A stretch of DNA of 61,801 nucleotides from Bacteroidales bacterium UBA1195 (GTDB taxonomy: Bacteria > Bacteroidota > Bacteroidia > Bacteroidales > WCHB1-69). The stretch spans positions 343 through 62,143 of the forward strand of contig DBYD01000054.1 of NCBI GenBank assembly GCA_002309855.1. The letters are read 5' to 3'. Each line of letters opens with the position of its first letter. Position 1 is the stretch's first letter. The position numbers and the translations under genes were made by a program. Shown piece after piece: positions 7,103 to 16,048 of this stretch. The notes under the pieces are model-generated. The model was given only the letters and a program-made list of their open reading frames with translations. It ran no database searches and had not been told where the DNA came from.

Positions 7103-9064
7103 CTAACGTTTGCGTGACGCAGCCTGTCCGCGCTGCATGGCCTGCTGCTGCTTCATCATCGCCTCGTAGCGCGCCTCCCATTTCGACTTCTTGACCGGCT
7201 GTTTTTTCTTCGCCAGCAGCTTCTCCCTCAACTTTTCGTCATTGGAGGCATAGCGGAAGATGAACATCTGGGCGAATGTGGTCAGGTTGAACAGCAGGTA
7301 GTAGTAGCTCAATCCGGCGGAATAGTTGTTGAATATGCCGAGGAACATGATGGGCATAAGGTACATCATCCATTTCATCATCTTCATGGACTGTTCGTTG
7401 CCGGTGGTGGCCATCTGCTTGTTGTTGATCATCGTATAGGCAAGGGTGGCCGCCGTCATCAGCAGTGTGAAGAGGCTGACGTGGTCGCCGTACAACGGGA
7501 TGTTGAACGGCAAATCCAGAACGGAATCGTAGGTGGAAAGATCCTTCGCCCACAGGAAAGGCTGCTGACGCAGCTCATAGGAGGCGGGGAAAAAGCGGAA
7601 CATGGCCACCAGTATGGGCCACTGCAGCAGCATCGGCAGACAGCCTCCAGCCGGCTTGATGCCGCACTGCTTGTAAAGCGCCATGGTCGCCTGCTGCTTC
7701 TTCATCATATCCTCCTGCTTCGGGTATTTGGCGTTGATGGCCTCGATTTCCGGCTTCATCACCCGCATCTTGGCCGTGGAGCGGTAGTTGGAATAGGTGA
7801 GCGGAAGCAGAACCACCTTCAGGATGATGGTCAGCATGAGGATGATCAGACCGTAATTCCAGTTAAAGCGGCTGAAAAAGTCAAAGACCGGAATCACCGC
7901 ATACTTGTTGATCCATGCCACCAGCTTTCCGCCCAGCTGGATCTGGTTCTCCAATTTTACCTTGTACTGTTTCAGCAGGCTGTACTTGTTGGGACCGAAA
8001 TAGAAGTCGAAACTGAAGCTGTCCTCCTGCAGCGATGTCAACGGAACAGCCATGTTAGCCTTCAGCTTTTTCAGCGCACGCTCCGGAGTATCCCCGTTGC
8101 GGGATGCGTCGGAGACCAGCACGGCGTGTGCGAACTGCTTACCTGCAATCAGCGTGGAGGTGAAATACTGCTGCTTGAACGAAATCCATTTCAGGGCGGT
8201 GGTGTAGGCATCCGAATCGCTCTTGACATCGCTCTCCGCCAGATGCTCCACATCGTCCGCATCGCTGTAGTAGACGGTTGTGGCCATCAGCTCGTTCTTC
8301 ATGTTCTTCTCCTGACGGCGAAGCTGCAGCTGCCAGTTAAGGTTCCACTCGCTCTGGGTGCGCATGATGTATGGTTCCATGTTGCGGATGCGGACCTCCA
8401 GCCCCGTGCGGTAGTCGTTGCCGCGCACAGTATAGATGTATGCGATATATGAGGCGGTGTCAAAACCATCCTCCCCCTTGTCCGGATACAGGCGGTATTC
8501 CAACTGCACCGAATCGCTGCCGGAGACCCGGATATCCGTTCCTGAACCCAGCATCGGCACAAAGCAGAAATCATTTGTGTTCAACTCCAAATAATTGGAG
8601 ACAAAGTCAAAGCCGAAACGGTTGGCATCCCCAGAGGTTTCGTCAAACAGAACCACCGGAAGGCTGTCGAAGGTACGCACATTCTTGAGCTCCACCTTGC
8701 AGATCCGTCCGCCACGGCGGTCAATCCACAGGCGGTAGTGGTCGTTCTCCACCGACAAAACAGACTCCTCCACATCAGCCGGAACCATACCGGCCTTTAC
8801 AAAATGTCCGTAATGGGAACGGTTGTGCTCATATCCGGCCTCACTCCGCGACGTATCTGCGGTTTCCGCCCCATCATGACCATCCTGCCCTGCGGCAATC
8901 ACGGAATCGGCGTATGCCAGCTGCTCCGCCTCCTGCGCAGCCACAAGCGAATCGTGCTGCCGCTGCATCTCAGCCCGCTCCTCTTTGGAAGGAGAAATGT
9001 ACAAACTGTAGCCCAAAAAGAGGCCAAGAATGAGTATCAGACCAATTAACGTGTTCTTATCCAT
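7103..9064 (-). CDS. yidC: Membrane protein insertase YidC
   Basis: 653 residues. There is an N-terminal membrane segment (LIGLILILGLFLGYSLYI), a low-complexity linker, a periplasmic beta domain (about 90-350) and a C-terminal five-helix YidC/Oxa1 core starting near FSRFNWNYGLIILMLTIILK. The core contains GGCLPMLLQWPILVAMF and the final YLLFNLTTFAQMFIFR, followed by a basic tail suited to ribosome contact. It inserts and folds inner-membrane proteins with or without SecYEG. It is the first gene of a probable yidC-ABC-F transcript from the promoter at 9104-9130. Length fits the Bacteroidota YidC family. Confidence 0.96.
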   Translation of the reverse strand: MDKNTLIGLILILGLFLGYSLYISPSKEERAEMQRQHDSLVAAQEAEQLAYADSVIAAGQDGHDGAETADTSRSEAGYEHNRSHYGHFVKAGMVPADVEESVLSVENDHYRLWIDRRGGRICKVELKNVRTFDSLPVVLFDETSGDANRFGFDFVSNYLELNTNDFCFVPMLGSGTDIRVSGSDSVQLEYRLYPDKGEDGFDTASYIAYIYTVRGNDYRTGLEVRIRNMEPYIMRTQSEWNLNWQLQLRRQEKNMKNELMATTVYYSDADDVEHLAESDVKSDSDAYTTALKWISFKQQYFTSTLIAGKQFAHAVLVSDASRNGDTPERALKKLKANMAVPLTSLQEDSFSFDFYFGPNKYSLLKQYKVKLENQIQLGGKLVAWINKYAVIPVFDFFSRFNWNYGLIILMLTIILKVVLLPLTYSNYRSTAKMRVMKPEIEAINAKYPKQEDMMKKQQATMALYKQCGIKPAGGCLPMLLQWPILVAMFRFFPASYELRQQPFLWAKDLSTYDSVLDLPFNIPLYGDHVSLFTLLMTAATLAYTMINNKQMATTGNEQSMKMMKWMMYLMPIMFLGIFNNYSAGLSYYYLLFNLTTFAQMFIFRYASNDEKLREKLLAKKKQPVKKSKWEARYEAMMKQQQAMQRGQAASRKR

Positions 9065-9103
9065 AATCTTATAAAAATATCAAATCAGGTTTTTAAAAAA
9101 TTA

Positions 9104-9130
9104 CAAATGTACTCAAAATCCGAATGCGAC
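9104..9130 (-). promoter_or_regulatory. Promoter of yidC
   Basis: Minus-strand core TACATTTG (9104-9111) with GTCG-CAT beginning 15 nt upstream. The leader to the ATG at 9064 is about 30 nt. The CTCAAAATC stretch resembles the promoters at 4126 and 5158. Confidence 0.6.
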
Positions 9131-9194
9131 CGGCAAAAAGATAAAAAGAAAGATTTTTCCCAATCCGATGCACGCAGTGAAACGTTTTTTTTCT

Positions 9195-9202
9195 TATCTT
9201 TG
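9195..9202 (+). promoter_or_regulatory. Promoter core upstream of arginine deiminase
   Basis: TATCTTTG 22 nt before the ATG at 9224. This placement rules out the longer open frame that begins at 9107. The 15-nt box seen at other promoters is absent here. Confidence 0.55.
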
Positions 9203-9223
9203 CAGTTTGTGAAAAAAGGTTTT

Positions 9224-10426
9224 ATGGATATACATATATATTCTGAAATAGGTAAATTACAAGGAGTTATATTACACCGTCCGGGGTGCGAACTGGAACG
9301 TATGGTTCCCGGAAACATCCGTGACGCCCTCTACAGCGACATCCTTTCCATGGAAATAGCCCGGCAGGACTACGCCGTTTTCGAAGGCGTGCTGCAGAAG
9401 CAGACAAAAGTTTTTTATGTAAGGGATCTGCTTGAACAGATGCTCGCCGATGCGGATGCAAGGAAACAGCTTACCGAAAAGGTGTGCCGGATCCATCAGG
9501 TTTCGCTTCAGGACAAACTGGACGCGCTGACCGTAAAGGAGCTGGCCGGCGTGCTGATTGAAGGTTGGGAGGAGCATGACAGCATAGGCCGCCACTACCC
9601 CATCCCGCCGCTGTACAACCTTTATTTCACACGCGATGCCTCAGCCTCACTGTACGACGAGGTTATCATAAACCGCATGCGCCATTCCGTCCGCAACCGC
9701 GAAGCGCTGCTGATGGAGGAGATTTTCCGCCGCATTTTCCATGCGGAGACATTCCGCCCCGATTCAGGGCACAATATCGAGGGAGGCGACCTGCTTGTCG
9801 CCCGCGAGGATGTGCTGCTCATAGGCCAGGGCGACCGCACCTCACGCGCAGCCATCGAGGACCTCACAAGGCGATACCTCTCCAAAAACAAGAGACAGCA
9901 CATTGTGGTGCAGGAGCTGCCGGTGCATCCGGAAAGCTTCATCCACCTCGACATGGTCTTCACCTTCCTTGACAGGGATGCCTGCGCCTGCTACCTGCCG
10001 CTCATAGCCAAGGAGAGCCGCTACCGCACCACCGTCATCACAATCGACGGAGGGCAGGTCTCCTACCGTGAGGAGCCGACACTGCTGCAGGCTTTGAAAA
10101 AACTCCGCTTCGACCTGGAACCGATATCGTGCGGTGCGCCGGACGATGAATGGAACCAGCAGCGCGAACAGTGGCACAGCGGCGCCAACTTTGTGGCATT
10201 GGAACCCGGCAAGGTGATAGGATATGCCCGCAACACCCGGACAATCGACCAGCTGAACCGCCACGGTTTCGATGTGGTTCCGGCCGCCGATGTCGCCAGC
10301 GGAAAGGTTACGCTTGACAGCCACAAACGCTGCGTCGTCACGCTGCGCAGCGACGAACTTCCCCGTGGAGGCGGCGGCGGACGCTGCATGACAATGCCTA
10401 TAAACAGAGAAAAAGTGATTTGGTAA
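9224..10426 (+). CDS. arcA: Arginine deiminase
   Basis: 400 residues from the ATG at 9224; the open frame extends upstream but crosses the promoter core. It hydrolyses L-arginine to citrulline and ammonia in the cytoplasm. The guanidine-modifying active-site set is complete: D138 in FTRD, E186 and D189 in IEGGD, H241-L-D243, and the nucleophile C388 in the C-terminal GGGGGRCMTMP. The gene is followed 22 nt later by aspartate carbamoyltransferase genes, not by ornithine carbamoyltransferase or carbamate kinase, so the classical arginine deiminase energy pathway is not assembled here. Linking arginine breakdown with pyrimidine synthesis is inference from gene order. Confidence 0.9.
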   Translation: MDIHIYSEIGKLQGVILHRPGCELERMVPGNIRDALYSDILSMEIARQDYAVFEGVLQKQTKVFYVRDLLEQMLADADARKQLTEKVCRIHQVSLQDKLDALTVKELAGVLIEGWEEHDSIGRHYPIPPLYNLYFTRDASASLYDEVIINRMRHSVRNREALLMEEIFRRIFHAETFRPDSGHNIEGGDLLVAREDVLLIGQGDRTSRAAIEDLTRRYLSKNKRQHIVVQELPVHPESFIHLDMVFTFLDRDACACYLPLIAKESRYRTTVITIDGGQVSYREEPTLLQALKKLRFDLEPISCGAPDDEWNQQREQWHSGANFVALEPGKVIGYARNTRTIDQLNRHGFDVVPAADVASGKVTLDSHKRCVVTLRSDELPRGGGGGRCMTMPINREKVIW

Positions 10427-10448
10427 TACATATAAAATATTGTATACA

Positions 10449-11363
10449 ATGAATATGAAAAACCGGAATTTGATTTCCATTACAGACTACAGCAAAGAGG
10501 AATACCTGCACATCCTCCGGCTGGCAGAAACCTTTGAAAAGGAACCGGTGCAGAACATTGCCCAAGGCAAGGTGGTCGCCACCCTCTTTTTTGAGCCCTC
10601 AACCAGGACACGGCTCAGTTTTGAAAGCGCCGCCAACCGGTTAGGCGCAAGGGTCATCGGTTTTTCAGATGCCACCAACTCCAGCACAGCCAAAGGGGAA
10701 AGCCTTGCCGACACCATCCGGACCGTCTCCTGCTATGCCGACCTGATTGTGATGCGGCATCCTCTGGAGGGCACCGCCCGACTCGCCTCCGAAGTGGCCA
10801 CAGTACCGGTCATCAATGCAGGTGACGGTGCAAACCAGCACCCTACCCAGTGTATGCTGGACCTCTACTCAATCCAGAAGACACAGGGAACCCTTGACAA
10901 CCTCAACATCGCATTGGTTGGGGATTTAAAATACGGCCGTACAGTCCATTCTTTAGTGGAGGCAATGTGCAATTTCAACACCACCTTCCATCTGGTATCC
11001 CCGGAGAGCCTCAAGCTGCCGAGCACCGTAAAGATGCACATCAAGGAAAAAAACCTGAAATACTACCAGTACACCACCATTGCCGAAGCGGTGAACAAGG
11101 TGGACATACTCTACATGACAAGGGTGCAGCGCGAACGTTTTCTGGATATTCAGGATTACGAACGGGTGAAGAACTCCTGCATACTGGACAAGTCGCTGCT
11201 AAAGAATGTGAAGCCCAACATGAAGGTGCTGCATCCGCTACCTAGGGTCAACGAAATCAACACCGATGTGGATCCGCTGCCGCAGGCATACTACTTCCAG
11301 CAGGCCCAGAACGGGGTTTACGTACGTCAGGCATTGATTGCCGCCATTTTAGGATTAAAATAA
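10449..11363 (+). CDS. pyrB: Aspartate carbamoyltransferase catalytic subunit
   Basis: 304 residues from the ATG at 10449 (a second ATG at 10455 is possible; the TTG at 10440 is unlikely). It makes N-carbamoyl-aspartate from carbamoyl phosphate and aspartate, the first committed step of pyrimidine synthesis. Visible motifs are FEPSTRTR (carbamoyl-phosphate binding), HPTQ and HPLPR. Its length equals that of class B catalytic chains, and the regulatory chain gene follows 7 nt downstream, so a PyrB6-PyrI6 holoenzyme is expected. It is part of the arginine deiminase-pyrB-pyrI-lpxD transcript. Confidence 0.96.
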   Translation: MNMKNRNLISITDYSKEEYLHILRLAETFEKEPVQNIAQGKVVATLFFEPSTRTRLSFESAANRLGARVIGFSDATNSSTAKGESLADTIRTVSCYADLIVMRHPLEGTARLASEVATVPVINAGDGANQHPTQCMLDLYSIQKTQGTLDNLNIALVGDLKYGRTVHSLVEAMCNFNTTFHLVSPESLKLPSTVKMHIKEKNLKYYQYTTIAEAVNKVDILYMTRVQRERFLDIQDYERVKNSCILDKSLLKNVKPNMKVLHPLPRVNEINTDVDPLPQAYYFQQAQNGVYVRQALIAAILGLK

Positions 11364-11370
11364 AAACGCC

Positions 11371-11826
11371 ATGAAGAAAAAAGAACTAGTTGTATCCGCC
11401 ATTGAGAACGGAACCGTAATTGACCATATCCCTTCTGACAAACTGTTCCAGGTCATCAGGATACTGCATCTGGAAAGCTGCACCGACCAGGTGCTGTTCG
11501 GCAACAACCTGGAGAGCCAGAAACTGGGGAAAAAGGCAATCATCAAGATCCAGAACAAATTTTTTGAGACGGACGAAATCAATAAGATTGCCATCGTCTG
11601 CCCCACCGCCACACTTACCATAATAAAGGATTACGAAGTGGTGGAGAAACGGGTGCCCACCCTGCCGTATGAATTTGAGGGCATAGTAAAATGCTACAAT
11701 CCCAAATGCATAACCAACCATGAGCAGGTAACCCCGAAATTCAGGGTGCTGGACAGCCAGGAAATAAAGCTGCAATGCCATTATTGCCAAAAAATCACAA
11801 AAGAAGAAACCCTTAACTTTATATAG
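11371..11826 (+). CDS. pyrI: Aspartate carbamoyltransferase regulatory subunit
   Basis: 151 residues with an N-terminal nucleotide-binding allosteric domain and a C-terminal zinc domain. The four zinc cysteines are C108, C113, C136 and C139, with spacing almost the same as in E. coli PyrI. It transmits CTP/ATP regulation to PyrB and holds the catalytic trimers together. The stop codon TAG ends at 11826, 2 nt before the ATG of lpxD, so translation of the two is probably coupled. Confidence 0.96.
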   Translation: MKKKELVVSAIENGTVIDHIPSDKLFQVIRILHLESCTDQVLFGNNLESQKLGKKAIIKIQNKFFETDEINKIAIVCPTATLTIIKDYEVVEKRVPTLPYEFEGIVKCYNPKCITNHEQVTPKFRVLDSQEIKLQCHYCQKITKEETLNFI

Positions 11827-11828
11827 TG

Positions 11829-12881
11829 ATGACACAGATACCCACTTTCTCGGCCAAACAGATCGCCAAATTCATCGAAGGGGTCATCGAAGGGGATCCC
11901 AATACCACTGTGGAATGTTTCGGTCAGATTGACCAGTGTCCGGAAAAAGGGCTTACCTTCCTCACCGACCAGAAATATGCCAGCTGCCTGTACAACACCA
12001 AGGCCAGCATCGCCATCGTCTCACAGGATTTCGAGCCGGAAGAGCCGGTCTCCTGCACGCTCATCCGGGTGAAAAACCCCAAAAAAACATTTGTCACCCT
12101 GTTGCAGTTCTACGATGATCTCAAACCGAAGCGCTTGGGTATCAGCAAACAGGCGATCATAAACAAATCAGCGGTTATCGGCCAGGGGGTTTACATCGGA
12201 GACGGCACTGTAGTGGAAGAGGATGTGGAAATCAAGGATGATGCCAAGATTTACCCTCAGGTATATCTCGGCAACAATGTCAGCATCGGGGAGAACACCA
12301 TCATATATGCCGGCGTGAAGATATACGAAGGCTGCAAAATAGGCAACAACTGCATAATCCACTCCGGCGCGGTGATCGGTGCGGACGGGTTCGGATATAT
12401 TCCGGACGAGAAGGGTGTGCTTTCCCACATTCCACAGATGGGCACTGTCATTATAGAGGATGAGGTGGAGATCGGTGCCAACAGCTGCATTGACCGTGCC
12501 ATGCTGGAAGCCACTGTAATACACAAGGGAACCAAGATTGACAATCTGGTTCAGATAGCGCACAACTGCCAGATTGGGGAGCATACCGTCCTTGCCGCCG
12601 GCTGCGGTGTGGCCGGTTCGGTCAGCATCGGAAACCACTGCGTTTTTGGCGGACAGGTAGGAATAAAGGATCATGTGAAAATCGGCAACTATGTGCAGGT
12701 GGCAGCCCAATCCGGCATTCACCGCAATGTCAAGGACAAGACCAAACTGTTCGGCTCACCGGCCATGGATGCCACAAAAGGCATCAAGGCATACGGCAGC
12801 CTCCACTACCTGCCGGACATGATGGAAAGGCTGAACAGACTGGAAAAAGAGAAAAAAGAGGAGGAAAAAACGGAGAAATAA
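11829..12881 (+). CDS. lpxD: UDP-3-O-acylglucosamine N-acyltransferase, copy 1
   Basis: 350 residues from the ATG at 11829. It adds the N-linked hydroxyacyl chain from acyl carrier protein to UDP-3-O-acyl-glucosamine in lipid A synthesis (cytoplasm, inner-membrane face). It has an N-terminal uridine-binding domain followed by left-handed beta-helix hexapeptide repeats. The catalytic histidine lies in NLVQIAHNCQIGE, followed by AAGCGVAGS. A short charged tail (KEKKEEEKTEK) closes the protein. A second full copy lies at 23724. Both keep the catalytic QIAHN, so neither looks dead; division of labour between them is unknown. Confidence 0.93.
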   Translation: MTQIPTFSAKQIAKFIEGVIEGDPNTTVECFGQIDQCPEKGLTFLTDQKYASCLYNTKASIAIVSQDFEPEEPVSCTLIRVKNPKKTFVTLLQFYDDLKPKRLGISKQAIINKSAVIGQGVYIGDGTVVEEDVEIKDDAKIYPQVYLGNNVSIGENTIIYAGVKIYEGCKIGNNCIIHSGAVIGADGFGYIPDEKGVLSHIPQMGTVIIEDEVEIGANSCIDRAMLEATVIHKGTKIDNLVQIAHNCQIGEHTVLAAGCGVAGSVSIGNHCVFGGQVGIKDHVKIGNYVQVAAQSGIHRNVKDKTKLFGSPAMDATKGIKAYGSLHYLPDMMERLNRLEKEKKEEEKTEK

Positions 12882-12905
12882 CCGTCCTGCCCTTTATTAC
12901 GCACT

Positions 12906-13886
12906 TTACGGCATATAGACCTCCAGCAGGCGGCAGCTCCCCAATGGAGCCAGAACCGCCTCCTCGATACTGGCAGGCATAAGCACCGTCTCTCCAACAG
13001 AGACGGTTTCTTTTTCCATGCCGTTGCAGCGGATTTCTGCGGCACCTCCAACACAGACATAGAGCACAAAACTGTCCATGGGCACATAGATTTTCTCCAC
13101 CGGTTTGTCAAAATCCATCAGCCGCGTGACGAAATAGGGTGAATTCACCAAATCCACTGTCTGGTTCTTCTGCGCATGATATGCAATCAGGTCGTTATTA
13201 TTGTCTTCGTAATCAATGGCTTCCAACGCCTCCTCCACGTGAAGCTCGCGGGCATTCCCCTCCGCATCCAGCCGGTTATAGTCGTACAGACGGTAGGTCA
13301 CATCCGAAAGCTGTTGGATTTCGGCAAGCAGGACTCCCCTGCCGATTGCATGTACCTTGCCCGCCGGAATATAGCAGCAGCTCCCTGCACTTACGTTGCA
13401 GTAGCGCAGTACGGACTCCAGCCGGTTCCCTGCCACAATCTGCCGCAACTCATCCCTCTTCAGCGGGCGGTTGAAACCTATGTTAAGCTTCGCATCACTA
13501 TCCGCCTGGATAACGTACCACATCTCGGTCTTACCGTTGGGCTCCCCCAACTTTTTTGCCAGTTCATCATCCGGATGCACCTGGACAGACAGGTCATCCT
13601 GCGCATCAATGAATTTGACCAGAAGTGGAAAGACCTGCCCATACTGGTGGAAGACCTTCTCCCCCACCAAATCGCCCATATAGACCTCAATCAGTTCGTT
13701 CAGGGTGTTGCCGGCCAGGAAACCGTTGGTGACAACGGAGGGTTCCTCGTCAAAACCGGACACCTCCCATGACTCGCCGCATTGCGGAATCTCCGCACAG
13801 TCCTCCTTGTGAAGCAGAGTGTGGAACTTATGGCCTCCCCAGATTTTCTCCTTGTAGATGGGCTTGAATTTCAACGGATACAACAT
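12906..13886 (-). CDS. manA: Mannose-6-phosphate isomerase, class I
   Basis: 326 residues. It interconverts mannose 6-phosphate and fructose 6-phosphate using zinc. The cupin metal site is visible: VQVHPDDELA, then GKTEMWYV, and later GKVHAIGRGVLLAEIQQ. The short size and the N-terminal LKFKPIYKEKIWGG are usual for the small bacterial form. It is the last gene of the minus-strand run, with its start 3 nt from the nspC stop. It ends 24 nt from the convergent end of lpxD copy 1, with no clear terminator between them. Confidence 0.93.
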   Translation of the reverse strand: MLYPLKFKPIYKEKIWGGHKFHTLLHKEDCAEIPQCGESWEVSGFDEEPSVVTNGFLAGNTLNELIEVYMGDLVGEKVFHQYGQVFPLLVKFIDAQDDLSVQVHPDDELAKKLGEPNGKTEMWYVIQADSDAKLNIGFNRPLKRDELRQIVAGNRLESVLRYCNVSAGSCCYIPAGKVHAIGRGVLLAEIQQLSDVTYRLYDYNRLDAEGNARELHVEEALEAIDYEDNNNDLIAYHAQKNQTVDLVNSPYFVTRLMDFDKPVEKIYVPMDSFVLYVCVGGAAEIRCNGMEKETVSVGETVLMPASIEEAVLAPLGSCRLLEVYMP

Positions 13887-13889
13887 AGG

Positions 13890-15044
13890 CTATGATAATT
13901 TGTATTTATAATCCCCATAGTCAAAAGAGCGGAGCACCTTCAGCTCGTCCTGCTCCGTCCAGACCGCAATGTAGGGGTGGCGCACCCCGTTAAAATAGGT
14001 GGTCTTAACCATGGTGTAATGGATCATGTCGTCAAACACAATCCTTTCGCCAATTTCCAGCGGCTCGTCAAAAGCGTAATCGCCCATTCCCATGTAATCG
14101 CCCGCAAGACACGAATTGCCGCCCATACGGTAGACGAACTGGTCTTCAGGTTCGGGATTATGAGCATTAAGTATCACAGGCTTATATGGCATTTCAAGAC
14201 AATCAGGCATGTGGCATGCGAACGAAACGTCAAGCATGGCAATTCTAAAACCCGGTCGTGACAGCAAATCCCTCACCGTCGAGACCAGGTAGCCGGTATG
14301 CAGCCCGACAGCCTCGCCAGGCTCCAGAATCACCTCCTCAAGATTGGGGTACCTTTCGCGAAAAGATTTCAGCACCCGGACAAGCCGCTCAATGTCATAC
14401 CCATCCTGCGTGATCCAATGGCCGCCGCCCATGTTCACCCAGCGCACCTGACAAAGCCAGTCACCGAACTTGGCCTCCACCGCCTGCAGGGTGCGTTCCA
14501 GCACATCGCTGTTGTTTTCGCACAGGGTGTGGAAATGCAGCCCCTCAATCCCCTCAGGCAAAGTGCTGCCGCACATGTCGCGCGTCAAACCCAAGCGGGA
14601 CCCGGGTAATGCAGGATTGTACAGGTCCGTCTCCACCTCGCTGTATTCCGGATTGATTCGCAGACCGAGCGAAACCGCCTTACCGCTCTGCCGCACCCTA
14701 TCCGCATACCGATGATACTGCGAAAAGGAATTGAAGGTCAAATGACTGCTGTACATAAGCAACTGGTCAAAAGTTTCATCCTCATAAACGGGGCAATATG
14801 TGTGCGCCTCCCGTCCCATCTCCTCTGCGATCAGCCGTGCCTCATGCAACGAACTGGCGGCAGCACCGTCCAGATATTCCGCAAGCATCGGAAAGGCATA
14901 CCAGAAAGCGAAACCCTTCAAGGCACAGATAATCCGCACACCTGCAGCCTCACGCACCAATCGGAGAATATCCAGATTTATGCGCAGCGCATTTTCGTCA
15001 AGCAAATAACATGGAGACGGAACTTTTTCAAAATCAATGGCCAT
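13890..15044 (-). CDS. nspC: Carboxynorspermidine decarboxylase
   Basis: 384 residues, an alanine-racemase-fold PLP enzyme of the norspermidine/spermidine alternative pathway. It removes the carboxyl group of carboxyspermidine or carboxynorspermidine. The PLP lysine is K43 in IICALKGF. The second active-site segment, GGNSCLAGDYMGMGDY, has the cysteine contributed by the partner subunit. The N-terminal VPSPCYLLDE is characteristic. The partner carboxynorspermidine dehydrogenase is not in the window. It sits between manA and the transglutaminase-like gene with gaps of 2-3 nt, so it is in the same transcript. Confidence 0.94.
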   Translation of the reverse strand: MAIDFEKVPSPCYLLDENALRINLDILRLVREAAGVRIICALKGFAFWYAFPMLAEYLDGAAASSLHEARLIAEEMGREAHTYCPVYEDETFDQLLMYSSHLTFNSFSQYHRYADRVRQSGKAVSLGLRINPEYSEVETDLYNPALPGSRLGLTRDMCGSTLPEGIEGLHFHTLCENNSDVLERTLQAVEAKFGDWLCQVRWVNMGGGHWITQDGYDIERLVRVLKSFRERYPNLEEVILEPGEAVGLHTGYLVSTVRDLLSRPGFRIAMLDVSFACHMPDCLEMPYKPVILNAHNPEPEDQFVYRMGGNSCLAGDYMGMGDYAFDEPLEIGERIVFDDMIHYTMVKTTYFNGVRHPYIAVWTEQDELKVLRSFDYGDYKYKLS

Positions 15045-15046
15045 GG

Positions 15047-15976
15047 TTATCTGATATAGATGATGGACTGCACCTCCTCACAATAATACTTTGATCCTGG
15101 GTACTTGTCCGTATAATCGATGTTCATCCAATAATTTCCATCCTTGTCCAAGCGGTAATAGATGCGCTTGTCGTCAATCTCCTCCTTGAAGAGCGCATAG
15201 ACCGCACTGACGTAACGGTCAAAACTGTTCTGGTCACCACAGTAAAGTTCAGGATAGACATGACCGGGTGCCCAAATGATGCGCACCGAGGCTCCTATAG
15301 CCTCCAACACCGAAGCCATCAGAATGGAATGGTCGTCACAATCGCCCGCCATCAGCGCGATGCTTTCTGTCGGGTCGGCGAAATAGTCGAAGCCGTTCGG
15401 GTCGCGCACATACTTGTACTGCCCTTTGATGGATTTTATCAGTGAGAACTGCCGGCAAATCTGCCCATATTTGCTATAATACTCATCAAAGTAGAGCAGA
15501 GAATTTTTCACCGCGAACATGCGCACCTCAGGATTGGTGTAGTCCACCTTCTGCTGGATGCGCTGCTGCAGGGAGATGTGCGGCTGGCTCACACCTTTGG
15601 CCGCCTTGACCTCAACTTGGGAGGAAATACGGTTACGGGCATGGGTGAAATACTGCGCGACACCTTGCGCCAGCATCGGGTAGTTCCAGCCCACAAACAG
15701 AGGTAAAAGCAGGAGCGCCACCGCCGTTCCTGCAGCCACCTTCCACCAGCAGTGAGGCAGGATGCGGAGAAAAAGAAGTACGAACAGCAACCCGCCAAGG
15801 GTCCAGATGAGGAAAAACTCCATCTGCACCTCCGCTATGAAGAGCGGCGGAACAAACTGCACCAGCACGGCCGTAAGAAGGAAAGAGAGCGACACCGCCG
15901 CCGCAATGCAGCCCCAACGCGCACTTTTGGCACGTTGCATCCAGCCTTTTTTACTCATTTTCTGACTCTTCGGCAT
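15047..15976 (-). CDS. Membrane-anchored transglutaminase-like protein
   Basis: 309 residues from the ATG at 15976. The longer frame starting at 16006 would begin upstream of the transcription start predicted from the promoter at 16004-16030. It has about three hydrophobic segments near the N-terminus (WGCIAAAVSLSFLLTAVLV, FFLIWTLGGLLFVLLFLRI, WWKVAAGTAVALLLLPLFV), then a transglutaminase-like domain with the cysteine in MAGDCDDHSILMASV, histidine in WAPGHVYPEL and an aspartate in MNIDYTDKYPG. It may act as a peptidase or crosslinker outside the membrane. Substrate unknown. Confidence 0.75.
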   Translation of the reverse strand: MPKSQKMSKKGWMQRAKSARWGCIAAAVSLSFLLTAVLVQFVPPLFIAEVQMEFFLIWTLGGLLFVLLFLRILPHCWWKVAAGTAVALLLLPLFVGWNYPMLAQGVAQYFTHARNRISSQVEVKAAKGVSQPHISLQQRIQQKVDYTNPEVRMFAVKNSLLYFDEYYSKYGQICRQFSLIKSIKGQYKYVRDPNGFDYFADPTESIALMAGDCDDHSILMASVLEAIGASVRIIWAPGHVYPELYCGDQNSFDRYVSAVYALFKEEIDDKRIYYRLDKDGNYWMNIDYTDKYPGSKYYCEEVQSIIYIR

Positions 15977-16003
15977 AATGGCACAAAATGGTGTTCTAAA
16001 ACG

Positions 16004-16030
16004 CAAAGTTAATGGAAAAAGCGATACATC
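16004..16030 (-). promoter_or_regulatory. Promoter of the transglutaminase-like gene (internal to the minus-strand run)
   Basis: Minus-strand core TAACTTTG (16004-16011) with GATG-TATC beginning 15 nt upstream. It supports the start at 15976 and means nspC and manA can be transcribed apart from polA. Confidence 0.6.
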
Positions 16031-16048
16031 AGAACCAATTCCGCGAAA

